From IMG/VR virus record IMGVR_UViG_3300024239_000015, positions 1 to 64,000 of that record: a stretch of DNA of 64,000 nt; one strand, written 5' to 3'. Below the pieces are notes generated by a model that did not search any database, was not told the origin of the DNA, and saw only the letters and a list, made by a program, of their open reading frames with translations. The position numbers were made by a program, and so were the translations under genes. The stretch comes from a virus. Below are positions 43,670-52,401 of this stretch, piece after piece. Positions within the stretch are counted from its first letter, which is position 1; each line of letters starts with the position of its first letter.

Positions 43670-46183
43670 TCACACGATCACCACGGAAGGTGTGAGGTCT
43701 AACACCCCACGTAAGTACGTGGTGTTTAACCGTTCTAAAAACGCGTATTCTACCGCTGAGACTTCCATCAGTGTTAACCGTGGATGCGGTACAGGGAGGA
43801 CGTACTCCTCGTTGTATCCTTCCACACACGGATCAAAGTCCAGTAGGTATTTATACGGCGTCACCAACTGTTCGATTTCTTGTCCTGTTGCAGAGCTTGC
43901 AGGAGCGGTCAGTAAACCCCGTTCTAACAAAGAAAGAATCTTCGCCATAAACGGACTGACGACTTTATACAGTCCTGTAATAGGAGACGGACCTTCCCAC
44001 TCTGGAGGAGGTATCTTCGCGGTTAAGTAATCACTCACCCGTTGGTCTAAGTCTAAAGACTCTGGACGGAAAGGGTAGGTGTTATACGGGGTAAGTCCAC
44101 GTAAAGGGACCAGTACTGCATCAATACAGTACGGCTGACCGTTTTGTAGACCAGGAACCGTAACTTCCCGCATGTTCTCAGCAAACGACAACTGATCCGG
44201 CGTATAGAACCGACCACCTACAACACAACGGATAGCGCGATCGTTCCGTAGGTTGTACGTACTTCCCACAGAGATCGTTTCGTGTTCTACAAACCCAAGC
44301 TCACTAGGAGTCTCACGCGTCATGTCGTCTTTACAGAATCCTGTTCCACGCACCACCAGCTGTTGTGACAACGTCTGGGACAAGTAATCACGATTCACGA
44401 CAACGACTTTCTTGCCACGAACAAAAAAATCCACCGTCTCTACTAAGGGATGTCCGTTTAACCAGATGTCGAGTTTCGCAGGTAAAACCGTAAGCTCATT
44501 CCCAGGCGCAGTGTCCAGTAAAGTAAATTCCCACACGAGTTCGGTGTTGTTCAGTGACAACGAGTAACACGTGAACTTCGAGTCTCCTTTGACTAAGCCT
44601 CGTTTGTACACCGGGTTGAACAACCAGTTCACACGACCGTCTGTTCCGATGGTGTACACCGACGTATCGCCCGTAACGTCCACCCATGCATTGGTAGGCT
44701 CTCCGTTTTGTAAGTCACAGATGTAGAACCGATACCCTACGTTCGGGTTTAAGAACTTCTCTGTGGTAGAATACGTCAGGTCTAACGCTAACCCACCTTC
44801 TCCATCAAAGACTTCAATGTACTCACAGGCTGGGAATAAAGGAACGTAGTTCTCTACCCCTACCACCGTCCGGTAGCCTAACAATAACCCACTGGCGTTG
44901 TACTCAAACACCGTAGACGTGCCTGTGTATAAAGAAGCTAATTGGAAGTACCCATCCGTTTTAGTCCCGTAGGGTTTACCGAGGATCTTCGTCATGGCGT
45001 TGTACCCAAAGAGTGCAGGCGTTTGACTTCGGTAGGTCTCTGGGTGTACAGCCGACATCAATGCGCAGTACGTGCTGTTTTCTAAGTTCGCTGCTCTCCA
45101 CTCGACGATCGTAGAGTCAATACCAATCAACGCGGCCTGGATTTGACTGTCTGTCATCTCGTACAAGTCTTGGATACGCTGGTGTTCGTCTACCAAAGGA
45201 CGGTTGTTGAGCGTATGACGGATCAGTAACCGTACAGTAACGTCTGGCTCTGAGTTCCACCCATTGGCAATTTTGATATTGTCGATGTGGGAGACTGGAA
45301 TGCTGTAGTCGTTGTGTGTGACCATACGCATCGAGCGATCGATGTTACGGTGATAATACACGCCGGTTTCTACCGAGCCTGCCGTGTTGAGCAAAAAAAT
45401 CTCTACGTCGTCTTTGTACTGGATGTAATCGTTTTCTTTCTTTGGTGGGTGGAGTAAGTACTTCGCTTGACTATCCACTGTAGAGATAAACGACTGTAAA
45501 GACTCCAACGGGAAGTCTATCACTTCCGCTACTGTCGGGTCATACACCCACTCAATCACGTCACCGTTGACGTAGGAGCCAGGAATGAAGTCAGACACCA
45601 CCCGGCCGTTCTTGTACGCAGTCACGTACCCTACCCGCTCGCGTGCTAAGTGATACTGTTGCTGCAAGGTTAAGCCCTGAGCCGATGAAAGGATTGTTCC
45701 ACCTTTGACTTCAATCGGAGGTAAGTCAGTAGGTTTGTTACTGGATTGGAAATACGCGCTGCTGTAAAACCGCATGTACAAAAGCTGTGTATCGAGATTA
45801 CCAATCTTTGGCTGTATCCGCACAGCGAGTAAATACGTTTTGTCTGGCGTGCGTAAAAGGAATGATTCCGTCTTTGGAAACATCAACCCATTTTCTAAGT
45901 ACAGGTCAATCACTAAATTCCGTGCTTCCATAACCTGAGCGCAGCTCACCCAGCTGCGTTGTGTGGCAGCTAGATTCAAACGGTTGGGTGCAGTCTGCCC
46001 TAACGAGTAGATGTGGTAGGAGTGGGTAGAATCCGGTAAATAGTACTGCTGACGGCCATACTCAAAATAAGAGCGACGCCCTCCTACAGGCGTCGCTCTA
46101 CGGAGTTGGATGATCGCCTGCAGATCCTGATAAGGACTACACCAAATGTTAGAGATGGCGTAATCGGTCAGTTGATCAAGCAT
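43670..46183 (-). CDS. Large virion structural protein, phiKZ gp27/28 position
   Basis: 837 residues, the largest unspliced protein in the window. Beta-rich with Tyr/Leu/Val-rich domains. The C-terminal 120 residues (YLTAKIPPPEWEGPS, FMAKILSLLERGLL) are helical. Probably a baseplate or tail protein by position. ATG with GGGAAC about 8 bases upstream. It follows the 46188 gene by 4 bases and precedes the 43638 gene by 31. Confidence 0.72.
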   Translation of the reverse strand: MLDQLTDYAISNIWCSPYQDLQAIIQLRRATPVGGRRSYFEYGRQQYYLPDSTHSYHIYSLGQTAPNRLNLAATQRSWVSCAQVMEARNLVIDLYLENGLMFPKTESFLLRTPDKTYLLAVRIQPKIGNLDTQLLYMRFYSSAYFQSSNKPTDLPPIEVKGGTILSSAQGLTLQQQYHLARERVGYVTAYKNGRVVSDFIPGSYVNGDVIEWVYDPTVAEVIDFPLESLQSFISTVDSQAKYLLHPPKKENDYIQYKDDVEIFLLNTAGSVETGVYYHRNIDRSMRMVTHNDYSIPVSHIDNIKIANGWNSEPDVTVRLLIRHTLNNRPLVDEHQRIQDLYEMTDSQIQAALIGIDSTIVEWRAANLENSTYCALMSAVHPETYRSQTPALFGYNAMTKILGKPYGTKTDGYFQLASLYTGTSTVFEYNASGLLLGYRTVVGVENYVPLFPACEYIEVFDGEGGLALDLTYSTTEKFLNPNVGYRFYICDLQNGEPTNAWVDVTGDTSVYTIGTDGRVNWLFNPVYKRGLVKGDSKFTCYSLSLNNTELVWEFTLLDTAPGNELTVLPAKLDIWLNGHPLVETVDFFVRGKKVVVVNRDYLSQTLSQQLVVRGTGFCKDDMTRETPSELGFVEHETISVGSTYNLRNDRAIRCVVGGRFYTPDQLSFAENMREVTVPGLQNGQPYCIDAVLVPLRGLTPYNTYPFRPESLDLDQRVSDYLTAKIPPPEWEGPSPITGLYKVVSPFMAKILSLLERGLLTAPASSATGQEIEQLVTPYKYLLDFDPCVEGYNEEYVLPVPHPRLTLMEVSAVEYAFLERLNTTYLRGVLDLTPSVVIV

Positions 46184-46187
46184 GGTG

Positions 46188-47096
46188 TTAGTTCCCTAAT
46201 TGACGAACCAGACTGACGAAAGAACGGTCAAACTGTTCTAACGCTTCACGTTTCAAGAAACGCTGAGTGGATAAAAAGATTGGAGTTTTGTTGTACACAC
46301 GTTCGTTCACTACCGTGTGGAGTAAAGCAATCCACGTTGGTGGGTGCTCTAATGCCACAGAGACCGACTCTTTTGCGGTGGGAGTACCAAACCAGCTAGA
46401 CGCCATGATCGAGTAGAACACGCCATTCGTGAAGTGCTCTAGTTTCAAACTCCCTAAACGCTGCACGGCGTTACTGAACGCGTCGGTGTCAGCTAAGTAC
46501 CCTAAGGCTACGGCTTCACGGCACTCTTCAATACCTTGATCACTCACACGACTTAAACGTACGGCTAACGCGTCTTGGTCAGACTCTAGCTCGTTTTCGT
46601 TAAAATGTAGGCAGAGGTAAAACCACGCTGCTAATGCAGTCAGTTTCATTTGAGCGGTGTAATCCAACGCTAAACGACGCGTGACTAACTCGCCGATCCA
46701 GTTGGCGTAGCCTTTTATAGGTAAGCTACTGAACAACCAAAGACTCTGACGATCAGCGCGGTCTTCCGTCCACGCAGTCTGGAGAATAGCTTGTTTGATT
46801 AAAAACGCAGCAGCACCTTCTTTCGGTGCTTTGTATTGACCAGAAGTTAACACTTGACTGTTGTAGCTACGTAAGTCAACGTACGTGTACTCACCGTCTA
46901 CCACAGGGTGACCGAAGGCTGGGATACGATCTAACGCAACACCACGTCCTGCAACAGCGAAGATCTTTGGAAAACGTTCATCGGCTTGCACTAGCGCACC
47001 TTCAGTCCGTGCGTAGTTCAATTCTGATACCACTTTACGTTCGATCACTCCAGCAGAGTGTGCCGCTATTGTGGTGTTATAAGGCGTTAAAAACAT
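46188..47096 (-). CDS. Structural or tail-assembly protein next to sheath, 302 residues
   Basis: Helical protein (AQMKLTALAAWFYLCLHF, FDRSFVSLVRQL) with a beta N-terminus. First gene of the minus-strand structural run, divergent from the sheath gene across a 149-base region. Corresponds in position to phiKZ gene 28. ATG has AAGGATACC upstream. Function not known. Confidence 0.68.
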   Translation of the reverse strand: MFLTPYNTTIAAHSAGVIERKVVSELNYARTEGALVQADERFPKIFAVAGRGVALDRIPAFGHPVVDGEYTYVDLRSYNSQVLTSGQYKAPKEGAAAFLIKQAILQTAWTEDRADRQSLWLFSSLPIKGYANWIGELVTRRLALDYTAQMKLTALAAWFYLCLHFNENELESDQDALAVRLSRVSDQGIEECREAVALGYLADTDAFSNAVQRLGSLKLEHFTNGVFYSIMASSWFGTPTAKESVSVALEHPPTWIALLHTVVNERVYNKTPIFLSTQRFLKREALEQFDRSFVSLVRQLGN

Positions 47097-47191
47097 AAAA
47101 AGGTATCCTTAATAAAGAAAGTTAATCATGTGCGTCTTTTTCGTCTTCGCTCGGTAGTACGTAAAAACCGAATTCTATGAAGTCGTACGCA

Positions 47192-47203
47192 GTATGGCCA
47201 TAC
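47192..47203. promoter_or_regulatory. GTATGGCCATAC palindrome in divergent region
   Basis: A perfect 12-base palindrome presents TATG on both strands between the divergent 47096 and 47246 genes. A second TATG is at 47176. If TATG marks late starts, as in phiKZ, this is a two-way late promoter for tail genes. Confidence 0.4.
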
Positions 47204-47245
47204 GATACAAAAGCTTCACCCGTTAACGGAATCAGGAGTACACCC

Positions 47246-49309
47246 ATGACAATTAACTCAGCCAATCCGGCGTTCCGGTACCAAGGCGCGGACGATCAGT
47301 CCACAGCCACAGTGCCGGTCGAGGCGAGACCGTCCCCGGTCTTTTTGGCTTATAGCCCTTTATTCACCCAGCGTGGTCCCACTGATCCGAACTACGGTCC
47401 GATCATTGTGGATAAGGCTGACTTTGACAAAATATTCGGTGCTGAATCTTTACAGTATCGCAGTAAGTACATGACCCACCAAGCGGTTCTGACACGTGCT
47501 TTGTTAGAAGCCGGTGGTTTAGTTGCAGTAGAACGTATTGCACCCAACGACTTAACCGACTTGCCAAAAACTGCAATGATCAACTTAGCGGTTGACGTGC
47601 TGGCGATGAACATCCCTCAGTACGAACGCAACACCGACGGTTCGTTTAAGTACGACGAAGACGGTCTGAAGATTCCTTTGGGTACGACCAAACCTGGTTA
47701 CAAATACAAGTTTGTGTTGGCTCCTTTAGTAGGTGCTGTAGGCGCTGAAGTAGAACGTGTAGGTAGCATGACCGAAGGTGCCACACAGTCTACGATCAAA
47801 CCGTTGATGGATATACCAGCTGCGTACTTTGGTATCGACGGCAACAATATCGGTTTCTCTTTGTTTGCCCCTACGGATGCGTCGTCTGAACCCGTAGACC
47901 GTGACCGTATCGAACGTGTTGGTAGTTACATCAACCGCTTCGCTGCGATCCGTCGTGCGTCTACTACAAGCTTAGGTACCGTAGCACCGACAATCAACGG
48001 TGAGCGTTTCGTGGAGTTCTCTTTAGACCCAGACGCGTTCGATCCACTGACTGAAAGTGAATTAGCGTTCGATCGCGTCATTGCGGATAACTACCGTAAC
48101 CTGATGCCAAACGATGGTAGTGCTCCAGTGTTTGGTCCATACGGCGACATTTACGTCTACCGTGACAAACTGGACGGTTTACTGGAAGACTTACACAGCG
48201 CAGAAGCGGGTGAGCCTACGTTAGCTTCCGATACTGGTATCTACGCGTTCAACTTGTTTGGTGCTGCGTCTCCTTCAGGTGAGCCGTACTACACTGCACA
48301 GATCGTTGGTGTGTTGGATGGTGGCGTGGAATTCACTGAAACGTCTAACTTCTATTTAGAAGGTGGTAAAGACGGTTTGATGACGGCTGCTCATTACGAA
48401 GCACGCGTTGGTGAGATCTTCGACAATATGTCGACTGGTTTTGTTCGCTACGAAGACATGGGTCGTTACCCGTTCACCTGTGTGGTCGACTCTGGTTTTA
48501 CGTTACCGACGAAGAACAAACTACCACAGATCATGTCTGTGCGTCGTGACGTGGTCGTCTTAGAAGCCACACAAGACGTAGCACAACCTCAGAACACCAT
48601 TTCTGAAGAGTCGTCTATCGCTGCTGCACTGCGTAGTGCGCTGCGCTTACATCCTGAATCCACTTACTACGGTACACCAACGTGCCGTGGTGCGATTATT
48701 GGTCAGTCCAGCTACCTGCTGAACTCCACGTATCGTAAACTGGTTCCAGGTACGTTTGAAGTGGCGTTGAAGTTACAACGGTACATGGGTGGGGATCGCT
48801 TCCAGAACTCTGCAAGCCTGAACTTACCACAGAACCGTAACTTACAGTTCTTAGCACCGCAGTACATGAACTGCACCAGCAAACCAAACACCACGTTAAC
48901 CGCGGATTGGTCGTTAGGTTTAGTGTCTGCTCGTTTCAAAGACGACAACACGTTGTTCTACCCTGCATTCAAAACCGTGTACGATGACGACACCAGTGTG
49001 CTGAACAGCATCCTGATTGCGTTCATCTTAGGTGACGTGGTGCGTGGTTGTTACTACGTGTGGACACAGCTGACCGGTCGTGAAGACTTGTCAGAAGAGC
49101 AGCTGGCTCAGGAATCAGACCGTTTGATTCTGCTGTGGGTACAGAACAAGTACGACAATCTGGTGGAAATCACTCCACGGACTAACTTCACTACGGCAGA
49201 CCGTGCTCGTGGTTACAGCTGGTCTACGGAAGTGACGATTCGTGGTCGCGGTCAGAAGAACGTGAACACGACGACAATCATCGCACGCCGTATCGAGGAG
49301 GAGGTGTAA
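47246..49309 (+). CDS. Tail sheath protein
   Basis: 687 residues. The C-terminal domain has the sheath pattern: VEITPRTNFTTADRARGYSWSTEVTIRGRGQ and a final beta strand. The N-terminus has ARPSPVFLAYSPLF and TRALLEAGGLVAVERI, as in contractile sheaths. Sheath subunits wrap the tube and contract at infection. ATG at 47246 is preceded by AGGAGTACACCC; upstream in-frame starts have no site. The next gene, the tube protein, begins one base after its stop. Confidence 0.88.
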   Translation: MTINSANPAFRYQGADDQSTATVPVEARPSPVFLAYSPLFTQRGPTDPNYGPIIVDKADFDKIFGAESLQYRSKYMTHQAVLTRALLEAGGLVAVERIAPNDLTDLPKTAMINLAVDVLAMNIPQYERNTDGSFKYDEDGLKIPLGTTKPGYKYKFVLAPLVGAVGAEVERVGSMTEGATQSTIKPLMDIPAAYFGIDGNNIGFSLFAPTDASSEPVDRDRIERVGSYINRFAAIRRASTTSLGTVAPTINGERFVEFSLDPDAFDPLTESELAFDRVIADNYRNLMPNDGSAPVFGPYGDIYVYRDKLDGLLEDLHSAEAGEPTLASDTGIYAFNLFGAASPSGEPYYTAQIVGVLDGGVEFTETSNFYLEGGKDGLMTAAHYEARVGEIFDNMSTGFVRYEDMGRYPFTCVVDSGFTLPTKNKLPQIMSVRRDVVVLEATQDVAQPQNTISEESSIAAALRSALRLHPESTYYGTPTCRGAIIGQSSYLLNSTYRKLVPGTFEVALKLQRYMGGDRFQNSASLNLPQNRNLQFLAPQYMNCTSKPNTTLTADWSLGLVSARFKDDNTLFYPAFKTVYDDDTSVLNSILIAFILGDVVRGCYYVWTQLTGREDLSEEQLAQESDRLILLWVQNKYDNLVEITPRTNFTTADRARGYSWSTEVTIRGRGQKNVNTTTIIARRIEEEV

Positions 49310-49310
49310 T

Positions 49311-50174
49311 ATGTCTCGTTTAACTAATGCTATTTTAGCAGAAGGTACGGCGTACTTAGGTGACTTTGGTAGCAACACCACACTGAACCCAGAACTTGGG
49401 AACAGCCATGGTTTTATACCGTCGTACAAAGCGTACGTCAGTACTGCTCACCACATTCGCAAGAACCTCATTGCCGTGGTCATTAACTCCCCTCGTGGTT
49501 TTAATGACCTACCAGAACCACAACGCTGGCATGCTGCGTTTAAAGCAATCATTGAAGAAGGTTCTATCCGCATCAGCGGTCTGAACGCGACTCTGACTGT
49601 GGATAACGCAGAAACCGCGTACGGTAGCAATGAGATGTTCCAGGACCCTACAAAAGTGAACCGTCAGCGTAGTACGCCAACGCACACACACGTAGAGAAA
49701 TACGGCAAGCCATACAACCGTTTCTACACGGGCTGGATTACGTATTTGATTGGTCATCCAGACACAGGTGTTCCTGCGATCTCTCAGATTGCGGGTACTC
49801 AACCTGCGGATCTGTTACCTGACTACATCGGTGCCACGGTACTGTATTTCGAACCAGACGCAACCCACACGAAAGTGGTGGAAGCGTGGCTGTGTACGAA
49901 CATGCGTCCGAACACTGCTGGTCCTGTGGAAGGTTCTCGTGACTTACAAGCTCCAGGTCAGACCATCGAGTTTGACGTCGAGTTCACTGCACTAACTCAG
50001 CACGGCTTAGGTGTGAAACAGTTCGCTCAGCAGATCTTCGACGAGATCCTGCAGACTGGTCTGAACCCGAACCGCATCGAAGCGTTCACCAACGCGATCG
50101 ACGCTGACGTGAAACGTGGTGAGTATGGTTACGCTGAAGGCGTGAAACGCGCTCAAGCTGAAACCATCGCGTAA
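49311..50174 (+). CDS. Tail tube protein
   Basis: 287 residues, directly after the sheath gene, with GAGGAGGTGTAAT before ATG. Segments GFIPSYKAYVSTAHHIRKNLIAV and QTIEFDVEFTALTQHGLG give the beta-barrel pattern of tube proteins; the C-terminus is helical. Sheath and tube adjacency is near-universal in contractile-tail phages and equals phiKZ 29-30. The identification rests mainly on context. Confidence 0.82.
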   Translation: MSRLTNAILAEGTAYLGDFGSNTTLNPELGNSHGFIPSYKAYVSTAHHIRKNLIAVVINSPRGFNDLPEPQRWHAAFKAIIEEGSIRISGLNATLTVDNAETAYGSNEMFQDPTKVNRQRSTPTHTHVEKYGKPYNRFYTGWITYLIGHPDTGVPAISQIAGTQPADLLPDYIGATVLYFEPDATHTKVVEAWLCTNMRPNTAGPVEGSRDLQAPGQTIEFDVEFTALTQHGLGVKQFAQQIFDEILQTGLNPNRIEAFTNAIDADVKRGEYGYAEGVKRAQAETIA

Positions 50175-50199
50175 GCCAAAAAAAGTAAGGCGTAGAAAC

Positions 50200-50230
50200 A
50201 TACAGGGAGAGCTTCGCGCTCTCCCTGTAT
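50200..50230. terminator. Long bidirectional terminator hairpin with CATA/TATG ends
   Basis: ATACAGGGAGAGC and GCTCTCCCTGTAT form a 13-bp perfect stem with a 5-base loop between the converging tube gene and the 50236 gene. The outer pairs are CATA on the left and TATG on the right. Confidence 0.88.
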
Positions 50231-50235
50231 GCCGT

Positions 50236-50688
50236 CTAACACGTTCCCCGTAACACACCCCACGCGAATTTTAAACGTTGTTTAAATGTGGTTGGTTTAC
50301 CTAACACACCATTCAACCCGTAGGAGTCCATTCGAGGCGATGTCCAAAAACAAATCAACCCTTTGGTCGTTTTGATGTAACGCGCCACAACAACCTTGTC
50401 GGTTTGATCAACTAAAGTCACGACCTCATACCCGTACTGTTTAAACGCATTACACGCCGAAGGAACAAGCGAAGCGTCTATGGTCAATAAAAGCGCGGGT
50501 GCTTTGATCAACACGTCGATTAAGACCATACGGATGTCAGAGGAGTACTTACACGGGCAGTAGTATTTCTCTAACTGGGGTAAATCTCGTGGTGACGCTA
50601 AAACACCCCCATCGGGCACGAAGTTGTGTTGGCTTAAGTAATCCAACTCTTTGATCAGAAATTCAATCGTGTTTTTATTCACTGACAT
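50236..50688 (-). CDS. Hypothetical protein, 150 residues
   Basis: Mixed alpha/beta (IDVLIKAPALLLTIDASLV, YEVVTLVDQTDKVVVARY). No motif recognised. ATG has AAGGAGACCTTCA upstream and overlaps the previous stop. Part of the accessory region; function unknown. Confidence 0.65.
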   Translation of the reverse strand: MSVNKNTIEFLIKELDYLSQHNFVPDGGVLASPRDLPQLEKYYCPCKYSSDIRMVLIDVLIKAPALLLTIDASLVPSACNAFKQYGYEVVTLVDQTDKVVVARYIKTTKGLICFWTSPRMDSYGLNGVLGKPTTFKQRLKFAWGVLRGTC

Positions 50689-51064
50689 TGAAGGTCTCCT
50701 TGGTTAGTTCTCCACGGTCTACAAATGGGAGGTTATTAGAAAGGCAGCATTTCTCAAAGTACGTTTTGAGTAAGTGACGATGACAGAACGTACCGGGAGG
50801 ACAGTAACACGCAATCGCTACTTTCGGAGTAGCACAGACGGCTAACCAGCGTTCTTTACTACGCTGGTAGCTTTGCTGCATGAGTTGCCGGTAGACATTC
50901 GTGTATTGGGTTTCTGTAAGCTTTCCTGACTTCACTCCAAGGACGATGTCCCACGTCGGTGAGAACACACGCTCTCCTGACTTCACGGTGGTGTCAAGAA
51001 GCAGTATGCCGCTCTCTGGCGTCACGAGGCGGTGTTGTGACAGTTGAATGGTGTAACACTCCAC
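50675..51064 (-). CDS. DUF488-like protein with CYC..FCHRHLL motif
   Basis: 129 residues. ACYCPPGTFCHRHLL near the C-terminus is the cysteine/histidine signature of a DUF488-like family common in phages. SPTWDIVLGVKSGKLTE and MQQSYQRSKERWLAV fit the same family. The biochemical role is unknown. GTG start with AAGGAGGTTAC before it. Overlaps the 50688 start. Confidence 0.7.
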   Translation of the reverse strand: MECYTIQLSQHRLVTPESGILLLDTTVKSGERVFSPTWDIVLGVKSGKLTETQYTNVYRQLMQQSYQRSKERWLAVCATPKVAIACYCPPGTFCHRHLLKTYFEKCCLSNNLPFVDRGELTKETFNVSE

Positions 51065-51188
51065 GTAACCTCCTTAAACCTCGTACGGTGAGTTCTAGAG
51101 CGGTTGCAAGGACCACGCTGATAACTGCGATGAATTTCCCTAACTCTAGTAAAAGAGGGAAGAGGAATTTTAATTCTACCAACGACAT
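50994..51188 (-). CDS. Possible small membrane protein, 64 residues
   Basis: The N-terminal 35 residues are hydrophobic (LFPLLLELGKFIAVISVVLATALEL), suggesting one or two membrane segments, followed by an Arg-rich tail. It overlaps the DUF488-like gene by 71 bases, and its binding site is weak (AGAGCAGACCAG), so the C-terminal end may be read differently. It fills the otherwise empty gap 51065-51202. Confidence 0.35.
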   Translation of the reverse strand: MSLVELKFLFPLLLELGKFIAVISVVLATALELTVRGLRRLRGVLHHSTVTTPPRDARERHTAS

Positions 51189-51202
51189 CTGGTCTGCTGC
51201 TC

Positions 51203-51643
51203 TTAGTAAATTAACGAATGAAGTTTCTGTAACACCAACCCGCGTTGTTCATCTGGAATCAGTTGGATCAGACGGGCAATACGTTCTGCTTTACGTTGGC
51301 ACAAACCGTCTTCGTCTTCAGCGACAGCGTTGTTGTAAAGTCTCGGATCTAACTCCGGCAGATCTCCCACTTTGAGTTCTTCAAAGTAGGTAAACACACC
51401 ACTGGGTTGTAACACGGCGTGGTGTTCGTGAATCACGACTTCCATCTCAGCAAACATACTCGGAGGAATCTCTGGAACACACCCCAACGGGTTTACAGCT
51501 TCCGGAGCGTGAGATTGACTACGGATGATGTTTAGGTCGTTCACGCCAGTAGCGACTAATGTTTCTTGGATCAGATCAGCGATTGCTGTTTTACCAGATC
51601 CGGCAGCTGCGTGTACTTTGATAACAATTTGCTTTTTGCGCAT
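51203..51643 (-). CDS. Small P-loop protein
   Basis: 146 residues with an N-terminal beta strand and Walker A HAAAGSGKTAIADL (11-24). There is no convincing Walker B; the rest is acidic and helical. Such short P-loop proteins recur in jumbo phages with no assigned role; nucleotide binding is inferred. ATG has AAAGGGTAAGCT upstream. A second protein of the same size class is at 54238. Confidence 0.65.
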   Translation of the reverse strand: MRKKQIVIKVHAAAGSGKTAIADLIQETLVATGVNDLNIIRSQSHAPEAVNPLGCVPEIPPSMFAEMEVVIHEHHAVLQPSGVFTYFEELKVGDLPELDPRLYNNAVAEDEDGLCQRKAERIARLIQLIPDEQRGLVLQKLHSLIY

Positions 51644-51684
51644 AGCTTACCCTTTCAAAAAAGAATCAAACAGAAATAGCAGAC

Positions 51685-51710
51685 AGAAGGGAGGGTTTCC
51701 CCTCCCTTCT
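51685..51710 (-). terminator. Terminator after 51726 gene
   Basis: AGAAGGGAGG-GGAAA-CCCTCCCTTCT type stem on the minus strand, 15 bases after the stop. Confidence 0.75.
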
Positions 51711-51725
51711 GCTGTACACCAGGAC

Positions 51726-52208
51726 TTATTCGCCAGACAGGATTGCAGCAGCGTATTGATGCACAATCGTCTTCGCTTTCTTCAGTTCACCACGAGAAGC
51801 ACCAGCAGCACTCACGTCGTAGTTGACTTTCAGTTGACCAGGGATTTCTTTCTTCTCACCAGTGCCAGGACCAGCGTTTACTAAACCTGAACGTAAGTTT
51901 TTCACAGTCAGTTCGTTGTCGCCCATTTGTACTGTGGTGGTTGCAGAGTCTAACGACTTGTCGCCTGACATCGCACCGACGTTCGCCATGCCGCCAGCTA
52001 AAGTAGCAGCAGCGATGAAGCTACGTTCCCAGTTTTGGTAAGAAGGGATGTGTGGACGTAAGTCTTCAGGAGCCAGGTCTACGAATGGATTGCCTTCGGC
52101 TTTAGCCACGCCAGCTTCGTGTGTAGCAATTACGATCTGTTCGGCTAAGCTTACGTCAGCTTTGTTTTCGGCAGCAATGTCTTTTACTTGTTGATTAATG
52201 GTTGTCAT
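51726..52208 (-). CDS. Hypothetical soluble protein, 160 residues
   Basis: Ala- and Gly-rich, with FIAAATLAGGMANVGAMSGD, a predicted beta part (QLKVNYDVSAAGAS), and a helical C-terminus. The codon use and composition (high Ala, Glu, Lys) suggest good expression. ATG with AAGGAAACCGTCAATC upstream. Function unknown. Confidence 0.68.
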   Translation of the reverse strand: MTTINQQVKDIAAENKADVSLAEQIVIATHEAGVAKAEGNPFVDLAPEDLRPHIPSYQNWERSFIAAATLAGGMANVGAMSGDKSLDSATTTVQMGDNELTVKNLRSGLVNAGPGTGEKKEIPGQLKVNYDVSAAGASRGELKKAKTIVHQYAAAILSGE

Positions 52209-52295
52209 GATTGACGGTTTCCTTTTTTAGGTTTAGAGAAAAGTTGTGGTTTACGAGGACCACGCAACAGATGTGCGGTGTCCGGTATTTATTTA

Positions 52296-52382
52296 CTACG
52301 ATTGGATGTTCTGTTTCAGCGCTTGTAGGCGTGTACGTACCCGGTCGAGCAATTCAGCCGTCGGGTGGTGGGGTTGGTTCAT
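52296..52382 (-). CDS. Micro-protein, 28 residues
   Basis: A short frame with AAAAGGAAACCACC directly before ATG encodes a peptide with an amphipathic helix (AELLDRVRTRLQALKQNIQ). The binding site is better than that of many long genes here. It lies between the 52402 and 52208 genes on the same strand. Confidence 0.5.
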   Translation of the reverse strand: MNQPHHPTAELLDRVRTRLQALKQNIQS

Positions 52383-52401
52383 GGTGGTTTCCTTTTTACA
52401 G

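Noticed and set aside
50959-51375. Plus-strand 138-codon ORF
   Set aside because: Antisense to the DUF488-like and P-loop genes, with no binding site.
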